Assembly: GCA_016213725.1 (NCBI GenBank)
Contig: JACQZS010000327.1
Coordinates: 1 to 32,247 of the forward strand
DNA from: Acidobacteriota bacterium
GTDB taxonomy: Bacteria; Acidobacteriota; Terriglobia; Bryobacterales; Bryobacteraceae
Length of the DNA stretch: 32,247 nt
Direction of reading: 5' to 3'
Within the stretch, counting starts at the first letter, position 1. Every line of letters begins with the position of its first letter. A model generated the notes under the pieces. The model worked only from the letters and a program-made list of their open reading frames with translations. It did no database searches and was not told where the DNA came from. This document shows, piece by piece, positions 7,935 through 14,966 of the stretch. The position numbers and the translations under genes were made by a program.

Positions 7935-9592
7935 TACGCTTCCATTTTGGGGCGCTGTAGGCGCCACTGAGCGGCCTGTTCGTAAGCCATCGCCACGCGC
8001 AGTGCGTCGCCTTCCCGCCAGAGGCCGGATATGACACTGATCCCTTGAGGCATGCCCTTGAGGAAGCCGCAGGGGACAACCACCTGCGGATGGCCGGTGA
8101 GATTCGTAGAGGCGAGATGGGCATACGGCGGTGTCACTACGGCATCCCAATCCTGGAAAAAGCGCTCGAGCTGCTCGATCAGCAGGGTGCGTGCGCGCTG
8201 GGCGCGGATGTACTCGACAGCCGGGATGAGGCGGGAGGTGCGGAACGAGTTGGGCCAGGCGCCGGGGCCCTGGTCTTTGAGTTCGGAGACGCGGCCGTTG
8301 CGCGTGATGTCGTCGAAGGCGGCGGCGGCCTCGGCGCTGAGGACGAAGCCGATGGTATTGGCGGAGGAGTCTGGAATCTGGACGGGCTTCAGTGTGGCGC
8401 CCGCCTTGCGCAGGGTCTCAAGGGCTTCGTCGTAGAGGGGCTTCGTGTCGGCGTCCAGTTTCTGGAAGTCCGCTTCGGCAAAACCGATGCGCAGGGCCGC
8501 GAGCGGCTGGGCCGGCTGCCAGTGGAAGGGGGCGCTAGTGACGGTGCGGTCCCGCTGGTCGGGTCCGTAGATCGCGTTGAGGACGAGTGCGCAATCTTCC
8601 ACGCCGCGGCAGATGGGCCCCACCTTGTCCATGGTCCAGGAGAGTCCCATGGCGCCGGTGCGCGGGACGCGGCCATAGGTGGGACGGAGGCCAACCGTGC
8701 CGCAGCGGATGCTGGGACTTACAATGGAGCCGCGGGTTTCTGTGCCGATGGCGAAGCCGACCAAGCCGGCGCCAGTGGCAGAAGCCGAACCGGCGGAGGA
8801 GCCGCTGGAAGTCTCCTTGAGATTCCAGGGTGTCTTGGTCATGCCTTCAAACCAGAGGCCGCCCATGGCGAGCGCGCCCATCGAGAGCTTGGCCACCAGC
8901 ACGGCGCCGGCATTTTGGAGCCGTGTGTAGACGGTGCAATCGTGTTCGGGGACGCGGTCGCGGAACGGCTCGGCGCCCCAAGTGGTCCGGATGCCTTTGG
9001 TGTCAAAGAGATCCTTGAGGCCGTAGGGAATGCCGTGGAGCGCCCCGCGGTAGCGGCCGCGGCGGATCTCGGCATCGGCGGCCGCGGCCTGTTGTAGGGC
9101 GAGGTCTTCCGTCAGAGTGATGACGCACAGCAGTTTGGGGCCGTATTGCTTGAGGCGCGCGAGGTACAGGCGCGTGAGTTCGGTGCTGGTGACGCGGCGG
9201 GACTTAATGAGCGCAGCCAGGACTGTCAGGGGCTGAAATGCGAGGTCCTCTCCGGATGGTGGTTTGGCGGGGGGCCGGATGATCGTGGGCCGGAAGATGG
9301 GTTTGGCGGCGGCCGGCTGATGATCGGGCAGGCCAGGGTGGAAGGCAAACGCGGGCTCGGTCGCGTAGGGAATCTCGATCTTGCGGAGACGTTCGTAGTC
9401 CGCCAGTCCGCGAGCAGCTCCGCGGAGCATCAGATCGAGTTGGTCTGGAGTAAACTCCAGGCCCGCCACTTTGAGAGCGGCGGCGAGCTGCTCCCTGGTG
9501 AGTGCGGGACTGGCAGTCTGGTTTTGCTGCGCGGGAAGAGTGGAGGCGGCGCTGAGCGCGGCCACGAGTTCAAACAACCGGCGGCGTTCCAT
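7934..9592 (-). CDS. Amidase signature family protein with Tat-like leader
   Basis: An amidase signature hydrolase of 552 residues (GatA/peptide-amidase fold). The Ser-cisSer-Lys triad is visible as K193 (GLKDLFD), S265 in TSSGSSAGSA and nucleophile S289 in GTETRGSI. Arg287 stands where D or G is usual. Residues 1-20 (ERRRLFELVAALSAASTLPA) form a twin-arginine-like leader with an A-x-A-type site, so export is likely. Residues 25-115 are an N-terminal extension rich in proline. It is too diverged in context to be the tRNA amidotransferase subunit: there are no gatB/gatC neighbours and it has an export signal. Substrate unknown. It is the first gene of a two-gene unit with the glycosyltransferase fusion, and divergent from the ATP-grasp gene (61-nt gap). 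Confidence 0.9.
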   Translation of the reverse strand: MERRRLFELVAALSAASTLPAQQNQTASPALTREQLAAALKVAGLEFTPDQLDLMLRGAARGLADYERLRKIEIPYATEPAFAFHPGLPDHQPAAAKPIFRPTIIRPPAKPPSGEDLAFQPLTVLAALIKSRRVTSTELTRLYLARLKQYGPKLLCVITLTEDLALQQAAAADAEIRRGRYRGALHGIPYGLKDLFDTKGIRTTWGAEPFRDRVPEHDCTVYTRLQNAGAVLVAKLSMGALAMGGLWFEGMTKTPWNLKETSSGSSAGSASATGAGLVGFAIGTETRGSIVSPSIRCGTVGLRPTYGRVPRTGAMGLSWTMDKVGPICRGVEDCALVLNAIYGPDQRDRTVTSAPFHWQPAQPLAALRIGFAEADFQKLDADTKPLYDEALETLRKAGATLKPVQIPDSSANTIGFVLSAEAAAAFDDITRNGRVSELKDQGPGAWPNSFRTSRLIPAVEYIRAQRARTLLIEQLERFFQDWDAVVTPPYAHLASTNLTGHPQVVVPCGFLKGMPQGISVISGLWREGDALRVAMAYEQAAQWRLQRPKMEA

Positions 9593-9653
9593 GAATGATC
9601 ATGGTACCCTTTTGCAAACGCCCCGCGAGGCACAAGCGGAGAGGAGCATCACA

Positions 9654-10862
9654 ATGAACCGTCCGGTGACGATTCTGGCGATTGCGAGCTACGAGAAAGG
9701 GCATGCCTTCCTGCGGCAGGCGCGGGCGGAGGGAGCGCGCGTGTTGCTTCTGACCTCTCTATCCCTCAAGGAAACGGGGGCGTGGCCGGCCGATGTGGCG
9801 GACGAGATCTTCTACATGCCGGATACGGAGAAGCAGTGGAACCGCGAAGATACGTTTAAGGCCGTGGCCTACCTGGCGCGCACCGAGCATTTGGACCGGA
9901 TCGTGCCTTTGGACGATTTCGACCTGGAGTTGGCTGCATCCCTGCGGGAGCATCTCCGGATTGCGGGCATGGGGGAGACCACCGTACGGCGCTTCCGCGA
10001 CAAACTGGCGATGCGGATGTGCGCGCAGGAGGCGGGAATCGATGTGCCGCAGTTCGTGCACGTGCTGAACCATGAGAAGGTGAGGCGATTTACTGAGCGC
10101 GTGGCGGCGCCATGGGTGCTGAAACCGCGCAGTTTCGCGGGTTCGATCGGGATCAGGAAGATCGAGAGTGCGGCGCAGTTGTGGGCTGAGTTGGAAAAAC
10201 TGGGTGATCTGCAGGCGCACTACCTGCTGGAGAAGTATGTTCCGGGTTCGATCTGCCACGTGGACACTATCGTCTACGAGCGCGAAATCAAGTTCGCCGC
10301 GGCCAGCGGCTATGGCCGGCCGCCAATGGACGTGGCGCATGGCGGCGGGGTGTTCACAACCAGCCTGCTGGAGCGCGGCACGCCGCTGGAAGAGGAACTG
10401 CTGGAATTGAACGCCCACTTGCTGAAAGCGCTGGGCATGGTGCGCGGGGTCAACCACACGGAGTACATTGTGGCGGAAGACGGGACAATCTTCTTCCTGG
10501 AAACGGCGGCGAGGGTAGGCGGGGCGCACATCGCGGATCTGGTGGAGCAAGCTACGGGCGTCAACCTGTGGGCGGAGTGGGCGCGGATCGAAGTGGCCGG
10601 CGGCAAGCTGAAGTACACGCCACCCGTGCCGCGACAGGATTACGCGGGATTGCTCGTTACACTAGCCCGCCAGGAGTGGCCGGACACGAGCGGGTATCAG
10701 CATCCCGAGATTGTGTGGCGGTTGAACAAGAAGAATCACGTGGGCTTCATCGTTCGGGCGGAGTCCCACTCGCGGGTGCGGGAAGTGCTGGACGAAATCA
10801 CCGGCCGTGTCCAACAGGATTTCTGGGCGTATGCACCGCCCAAGGAACGGCCAGTGGACTGA
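9654..10862 (+). CDS. ATP-grasp domain protein (carboxylate-amine ligase-like)
   Basis: A soluble 402-residue ATP-grasp enzyme. Start ATG 9654 has GAGAGGAG 6 nt upstream; ORF extensions to 9591 or 9471 run into the amidase start region and lack support. The N-terminal pre-ATP-grasp domain (1-110) begins TILAIASYEKGHAFLRQAR. The central lid contains APWVLKPRSFAGSIGI (about 150-165), the nucleotide-binding segment with the essential lysine. The metal site lies in FFLETAARVGGAHIADL (about 281-297; E and R are conserved, although the usual N of the E-x-N metal motif is replaced by A). The family forms acyl-phosphates to join a carboxylate to an amine or thiol, as in biotin carboxylase, PurK and dipeptide ligases. 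The partner substrates cannot be read from sequence. It looks monocistronic. Confidence 0.85.
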   Translation: MNRPVTILAIASYEKGHAFLRQARAEGARVLLLTSLSLKETGAWPADVADEIFYMPDTEKQWNREDTFKAVAYLARTEHLDRIVPLDDFDLELAASLREHLRIAGMGETTVRRFRDKLAMRMCAQEAGIDVPQFVHVLNHEKVRRFTERVAAPWVLKPRSFAGSIGIRKIESAAQLWAELEKLGDLQAHYLLEKYVPGSICHVDTIVYEREIKFAAASGYGRPPMDVAHGGGVFTTSLLERGTPLEEELLELNAHLLKALGMVRGVNHTEYIVAEDGTIFFLETAARVGGAHIADLVEQATGVNLWAEWARIEVAGGKLKYTPPVPRQDYAGLLVTLARQEWPDTSGYQHPEIVWRLNKKNHVGFIVRAESHSRVREVLDEITGRVQQDFWAYAPPKERPVD

Positions 10863-10885
10863 GGAGCGGCTCAGAAAGGACCCGC

Positions 10886-10914
10886 TTCAAGAGTAGAGGA
10901 CGTTGAGGTATAGT
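10886..10914 (+). promoter_or_regulatory. Candidate promoter for the glycine-rich protein gene
   Basis: TTCAAG 10886-10891, a 17-bp spacer, and TATAGT 10909-10914 (five of six matches to TATAAT). It lies 20 nt before ATG 10935. The -35 match is poor, so this is tentative. Confidence 0.35.
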
Positions 10915-10934
10915 TCTATCGGGAGCTGTTGCAA

Positions 10935-11771
10935 ATGGAGCTGAATCGACGATCCGTACTGATGACAATTGGGGCCGCGGCCGTGCCAGTGCCGGTCATG
11001 GCAGCCGACCCGTGGGAGAAAGACGCCAAAGAGTGGGATGAGAAAGATCTTCAGAAGATCATGTCGGATTCTCCTTGGGCGAAGTCCGTTTCTGTGAGTT
11101 TGAGCGGGCCTTCGGTGGGCAGCATAGGCGGCGGCGGAGGCCGCGGCGGGCGCGGTGGCGGCGGCGGGGCGGGTGGCGGCGGTGGAGCGGGTGGAGGCGG
11201 AGGCATGGACGCCAGCAGTTCTTCAGGCATGGGTGGCTCTCCCATGGGAGGAGAGGGCGGCCCAGGCGGCGGTGGCGGCGGGATGGGTGGCGGCGGACTT
11301 GCACCCTCAATCACGTTCCTGATTCGTTGGCAGACCGCGAAGCCCGTAAAGATTGCATCGGTGCGCTCGCGCATGGGAGGCGAGGCCGACACGTCCGCCC
11401 AGGCCAAGGAGTTCATCGAACGCAAAGAACAGGATTATGTCATCGCCGTGATCATGCCCAATATGAGAGGCGGCGGACCGCGCCCGGGCGGCGGAGAGGG
11501 CAAGGGTGGGCCCCAGGAGCCCTCGCCTGAGATGGAAGCCCGCTTGAAGCAAGGCGCATGGCTTTCCTGGAAGGGGCACGAGAAGGTGCATCCGACGTCG
11601 GTGACGCCCCCGAAGCAGGGCCAGAGCGCGTTCATCTTTCACTTCCCCAAGGACCATCCGATCGAGTTGGCCGACAAGGAAGTGGAGTTTGCTATGAAGC
11701 GTGGCGAGACAGAGGTGAAGAAAAAATTCCGGCTGAAGGATATGGTCTTTCAGGGGGAATTGGCGCTCTAG
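10935..11771 (+). CDS. Tat-leader glycine-rich protein of unknown function
   Basis: I do not recognise a characterised family. The 278-residue product starts with a twin-arginine leader (MELNRRSVLMTIGAAAVPVP, cleavage near VMAAD). Residues 24-50 contain WDEKDLQKIMSDSPWAKSV, a segment I associate with secreted Acidobacterial hypotheticals. A low-complexity glycine tract (about 62-122, GGC/GGT/GGA codons) with some M, S and P follows, then a mixed alpha/beta C-terminal domain (123-278) interrupted by a second Gly/Pro loop (about 180-200). ATG 10935 is preferred over TTG 10929 because GGGAG lies 9 nt upstream. Probably periplasmic. The glycine tract may be a flexible linker between the W-x-E-K-D-L-x-K-I motif and the C-terminal domain. 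No enzyme motif is seen. Confidence 0.75.
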   Translation: MELNRRSVLMTIGAAAVPVPVMAADPWEKDAKEWDEKDLQKIMSDSPWAKSVSVSLSGPSVGSIGGGGGRGGRGGGGGAGGGGGAGGGGGMDASSSSGMGGSPMGGEGGPGGGGGGMGGGGLAPSITFLIRWQTAKPVKIASVRSRMGGEADTSAQAKEFIERKEQDYVIAVIMPNMRGGGPRPGGGEGKGGPQEPSPEMEARLKQGAWLSWKGHEKVHPTSVTPPKQGQSAFIFHFPKDHPIELADKEVEFAMKRGETEVKKKFRLKDMVFQGELAL

Positions 11772-11906
11772 AGAGAGCCAGGCCACCGGGCCGGGACACA
11801 GCGCCTCTGCAGCAACGGGAGCTTATCCCGATCGCCGCGCTGGAAGCGGATTCGCCCGTCGTGCACGGGACAAGGACTCGCCGCCGTCGAGCCCCGTCGG
11901 GTCGAG
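11772..11906. other. Intergenic region, nothing recognised
   Basis: Together with the weak small ORF below, this belongs to a 365-nt gap between the glycine-rich gene and dnaJ, which converge on it. ORFs in other frames have no protein-like character. No T-rich terminator was found for either side. Confidence 0.3.
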
Positions 11907-12083
11907 CTATTCGAGGACTGCCCACTCCCAGTGGCAACAATTGTTTTCCAAGATGAAGATCATCCTGGCGTAGGCCGACTCCTCTTCGGACATCTGCTGG
12001 ATGGCTCGGCGGCCGTCAATGGGTTCGTTCGCCACCTGATGATTGGTGGCGGCTCCACCGTGCCCCGCGCTCAGCGCAGCCAC
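11907..12083 (-). CDS. Possible small protein downstream of dnaJ
   Basis: An open frame runs from GTG 12083 to TAG 11907, giving 58 residues with a balanced composition ending MIFILENNCCHWEWAVLE and an acidic stretch SEEESAYARM. About three quarters of third positions are G or C, similar to nearby genes, and it follows dnaJ on the same strand by 53 nt. Against it: there is no good ribosome-binding site, the start is GTG, the frame is open only from a TGA at 12110-12108, and I recognise no family. It could be a short operon-end gene or chance. Length alone does not settle it. Confidence 0.3.
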   Translation of the reverse strand: MAALSAGHGGAATNHQVANEPIDGRRAIQQMSEEESAYARMIFILENNCCHWEWAVLE

Positions 12084-12136
12084 AGCGATGCGGTTGCAGG
12101 CTTCCGCTCAGGCAAGAACCAGCTCGCCGGGCGCTA

Positions 12137-13255
12137 TTACATCAGGTAGTCTTTGAGCTTGTCGAGGATCGATTTCTCTTCGGGCTCATTCTCGGCGGGC
12201 AGTGTGTCGCGCAGTTGCTCCAGCAACCGGCGCTGCTCGCGGGTGAGCTTGCGCGGAGTTTTTACTTCGATTCGAACGATGAGGTCGCCGCGTCCGCCGC
12301 CATTCACGTAGGGAACGCCGCGGCCTTTGAGGCGCAAGGTCTCTCCGCTCTGGATACCCTCGGGGACTCTGAGAGATTCCAGACCTTCAAAGGTGAGTAT
12401 GTGGATCTCCGTGCCGAGAGCGGCCTGGGCGACATTCACGGGAACGATGCAGTGCAGATCGTACTCATGACGCTCGAAGACCGGGTGCGGCTGGACAGAA
12501 AGAAAGACGTAGAGATCTCCGGAGGGGCCGCCGTTGACCCCGGGCTGCCCTTCTCCACCGACACGCATCTTCATGCCGGTGTCGACGCCCGCCGGGATCT
12601 TGACCTTGAGCTTCCGGGTGACCTGAGTATAGGCCTCACCTTTGCATGCCTTGCAGGGCCGGCGCAGGATCTTCCCGGATCCGCCGCACTGGTTGCAGGT
12701 CTTGCGGATGGAGAGAAAGCCCTGCTGATAGAAGACCTCGCCGCGGCCGCGGCAGAGCGAGCAGGAGGTCCAACCGTCCTCTGATTCCGCACCGCTGCCT
12801 TTGCAGGAAGCGCAGGGTTCTGTGCGCGGGACCTGGATGTCCACTTCCTTGCCGAAAATCGACTCCTCGAAGGCGATTTCGAGGTCGTAGCGCACATCGT
12901 CGCCGCGCTGGGCGCGATTGCGGCGGCGCCCGCCGCCCCCGCCGAAGAGGTCTCCGAAGCCGAAGAAATCGCCGAAGATGTCGGCGAAGTCGGAAAAGGC
13001 ATCGGGATTGAAGCCCTGCTGGGCCGCTCCGGCGACACCCTGGTGTCCATAGGTATCGTAGGCGTGCCGCTTTTCGGGATCGCTAAGGACGCTGTAGGCC
13101 TCGGCGGCCTCCTTGAAATGCTCCTCGGCCTCTTTGTTGCCGGGGTTACGGTCCGGATGGAACTTGAGGGCGAGCTTGCGGTAGGCGCTCTTCAACTCCG
13201 ACTCGCCGGCGCCTTTGGCGAGGCCGAGGACCTCATAATAGTCGCGCTTGGCCAA
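12137..13255 (-). CDS. dnaJ: Chaperone DnaJ (Hsp40)
   Basis: A complete type I DnaJ of 372 residues, co-chaperone that delivers clients to DnaK and stimulates its ATPase. J domain 1-70 has HPD at 33-35. A G/F-rich linker (about 79-110) follows. The zinc centre has four C-x-x-C pairs: C148/C151, C165/C168, C187/C190 and C201/C204. The client-binding C-terminal domains end in a helical tail. The start codon is TTG (13255-13253), with GAAGGG 7 nt upstream inside the last codons of grpE; only 3 nt separate the grpE stop from this start, so the genes are translationally coupled. It is the last recognised gene of the hrcA-grpE-dnaJ unit. No dnaK is present in the window. Confidence 0.97.
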   Translation of the reverse strand: MAKRDYYEVLGLAKGAGESELKSAYRKLALKFHPDRNPGNKEAEEHFKEAAEAYSVLSDPEKRHAYDTYGHQGVAGAAQQGFNPDAFSDFADIFGDFFGFGDLFGGGGGRRRNRAQRGDDVRYDLEIAFEESIFGKEVDIQVPRTEPCASCKGSGAESEDGWTSCSLCRGRGEVFYQQGFLSIRKTCNQCGGSGKILRRPCKACKGEAYTQVTRKLKVKIPAGVDTGMKMRVGGEGQPGVNGGPSGDLYVFLSVQPHPVFERHEYDLHCIVPVNVAQAALGTEIHILTFEGLESLRVPEGIQSGETLRLKGRGVPYVNGGGRGDLIVRIEVKTPRKLTREQRRLLEQLRDTLPAENEPEEKSILDKLKDYLM

Positions 13256-13258
13256 GAC

Positions 13259-13801
13259 TTAACCCTTCACCGCAACACGGACCATGGCGGGACGCAGTAG
13301 GCGGCCCTTGAAAGTATAGCCGCGCTGATGTTCCGCGGCGACGGTGTCGATTTCGATGTTCGGATCCTCGATTCGGTCGATGGCGTAGTGCAGGTTGGGA
13401 TCAAACGGCTGGCCTTCGGCGGCGATGGGCTCCAGGCCCAGCTTGGTGAGCGCTTCCGACATTCGCTGATAGATGAGCTGAGTTCCGCGCGCGAACTCCG
13501 CGTCGGCGCATTCCACTTTCAGCGCGCGCTCGAAGTCGTCGAGGATCGAGATCATCGCCTTCAGCGCGTCACTGGATCCATACTCGATGGCTTCGGACTT
13601 CTCGCGATCGCTGCGCTTGCGGAAATTGTCGAATTCGGCGGCCAGACGGAGGTAACGGTCGTTGATCTCCGTGCGTTCCCGTTCGAGCCGCGCGCATTCC
13701 TGCGAAAGAGACTCAACGGTGAGAAGCGTATCGGTGGCCGCGGGCTCCTGCTGGCCGGGCGCATCGGTGGTGCTGATAGTAGAGAGATCAGGATCGGGCA
13801 T
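13259..13801 (-). CDS. grpE: Nucleotide exchange factor GrpE
   Basis: 180 residues. GrpE releases ADP from DnaK. The acidic, disordered N-terminus (1-27) is followed by the long coiled-coil (about 28-105) containing the diagnostic YLRLAAEFDNFRKRSDREK. The C-terminal beta-wing holds FDPNLHYAI and the closing GYTFKGRLLRPAMVRVA motif, both typical. It sits 36 nt after hrcA and 3 nt before dnaJ on the same strand, consistent with one heat-shock operon. The ribosome-binding site before ATG 13801 is weak. The length is at the short end of normal for the family. No anomalies in key residues are visible. Confidence 0.96.
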   Translation of the reverse strand: MPDPDLSTISTTDAPGQQEPAATDTLLTVESLSQECARLERERTEINDRYLRLAAEFDNFRKRSDREKSEAIEYGSSDALKAMISILDDFERALKVECADAEFARGTQLIYQRMSEALTKLGLEPIAAEGQPFDPNLHYAIDRIEDPNIEIDTVAAEHQRGYTFKGRLLRPAMVRVAVKG

Positions 13802-13837
13802 GTTGGTGCGTCAGATTCCAGGTTAGCAAGGGAACCG

Positions 13838-14869
13838 CTACTGAGGTAGGCTCTGGAGCACGCGCCCCAGTTGGGCGACGGCGGCCATCACCTTGGGATA
13901 GTTCATTCGCATGGGCCCGAGGACGGCCATGCGGGTCTCGCCTCCGCCGGGCAGGTGGAGCGACAGGCCGATCAGCGACAGCTCCCGCATCGCGGGGTGG
14001 GCGCCCTCCAGGCCAACCTGCACCTGTACCTCATCCGAGCGGGCGTCGAGAAACTGGTCGAGCAGGTCGATGAGACGTTGTTTCTCTTCCAGAGTGCGGA
14101 AGAGCTCGCGGAGTTTCTCGCGGGTGAGGTGCAGGTCCAGCCCGACGAGATTCGAGGTTCCTTCCAGATAGATGCGGGGCGCATGGCCGAAGCTGAGCAA
14201 GCCCTGCGAATAGAGCGAATGCAGGCGGCGCAGGAGACCGTCGTAAAGGGCGCGTTCCTCGCGGAGGAGAATGTCCAGCTCCGTGCGGATCGTGGTGAGA
14301 GCCCAGCCGGAGAAGTTCGAGTTGACGTAGTTGCGAATGGAGACCAGGTCTTCCTGCTGGAGCGGCTCCTGCACGTAGGCCACCTGGTTGTGGACCAGTC
14401 CGTCGCGGGTGACGACCACCATCAGCACGCGCCCTTCCGACAGGCGGACCAGTTCGATCTGGTCCAGTAGCTGTGCCGAGGCGGGAATGGCGGCGACGAT
14501 GCCGACGTTGCGCGTGAGCGTCGTGAGCACATGGGAGGCGTACTCGGCGCGCTGTTCCAAAGAGGGATAGTGGACGAGTTCCTCCCGCAGGCGTTCGGCA
14601 GAGGAATCAAGAGAAGCCCGGGCGGCGCCGGATTGGGCAAAGTGCTGGAAGGCCTTCGCCGTAGGGACGCGGCCGGCTGAGGTGTGAGGCTGATCCAGAT
14701 ATCCGAGGTCAGCCAGATCCGCCATGATGTTGCGAATGGTGGCCGGGCTCAAGTTGTCTTTGCGCCGGCGGGCGATGGTACGGGACGCAACTGGCTCACC
14801 GGTTTCGACGTAGCACTGCACGATGGCGTGCATCACTTCGATGGTGCGTTGAGGAAGCGCCTGATCCAT
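13838..14869 (-). CDS. hrcA: Heat-inducible transcription repressor HrcA
   Basis: 343 residues. HrcA binds CIRCE operators and represses class I heat-shock operons, with GroEL as co-regulator. The N-terminal winged helix includes ETGEPVASRTIARR and NLSPATIRNIMADLADLGYL, which is diagnostic. The middle GAF-like and dimerisation parts contain GLVHNQV and the C-terminal domain ends AVLGPMRMNYPKVMAAV. It is the first gene of hrcA-grpE-dnaJ. In the 97 nt upstream I cannot find a CIRCE inverted repeat (TTAGCACTC-N9-GAGTGCTAA), so autoregulation through the classical site is not supported here; a short palindrome at 14918-14931 is the only symmetrical element. ATG 14869 is chosen from the family N-terminus; its ribosome-binding site is poor. 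Confidence 0.95.
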   Translation of the reverse strand: MDQALPQRTIEVMHAIVQCYVETGEPVASRTIARRRKDNLSPATIRNIMADLADLGYLDQPHTSAGRVPTAKAFQHFAQSGAARASLDSSAERLREELVHYPSLEQRAEYASHVLTTLTRNVGIVAAIPASAQLLDQIELVRLSEGRVLMVVVTRDGLVHNQVAYVQEPLQQEDLVSIRNYVNSNFSGWALTTIRTELDILLREERALYDGLLRRLHSLYSQGLLSFGHAPRIYLEGTSNLVGLDLHLTREKLRELFRTLEEKQRLIDLLDQFLDARSDEVQVQVGLEGAHPAMRELSLIGLSLHLPGGGETRMAVLGPMRMNYPKVMAAVAQLGRVLQSLPQ

Positions 14870-14917
14870 AGGTAGAAGTTAATTCTATACGGGACGACCC
14901 CGTTGATCACCATCTTA

Positions 14918-14931
14918 CACGCAGTCGCGTG
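14918..14931. promoter_or_regulatory. Short perfect palindrome between hrcA and the sulfatase gene
   Basis: CACGC, a 4-nt centre AGTC, and GCGTG form a symmetrical element 49 nt upstream of hrcA and 36 nt upstream of the sulfatase start. It could be an operator for either divergent gene or a chance hairpin. It does not match CIRCE. Confidence 0.25.
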
Positions 14932-14966
14932 GGCACGTGCACCGCATTGTGATTCAGAATAGGGGC

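Noticed and set aside
7935..8150. 72-residue N-terminal extension of the glycosyltransferase fusion
   Set aside because: It lies inside the amidase gene in another frame; the GT2 fold starts exactly at MATLTIIVP, and the TAATG overlap supports ATG 7934.
8045..9097. 350-residue plus-strand ORF
   Set aside because: Antisense to the amidase; composition is that of a shadow frame (Gly/Ala/Glu-rich) and no domain is visible.
11110..11300. Repetitive GGC/GGT tract, possible CRISPR or tandem array
   Set aside because: It is an in-frame glycine codon run within a coding sequence; there are no constant repeats with unique spacers.
14870..14966. CIRCE operator ahead of hrcA
   Set aside because: Searched by eye for TTAGCACTC-N9-GAGTGCTAA and close variants on both strands; none found.
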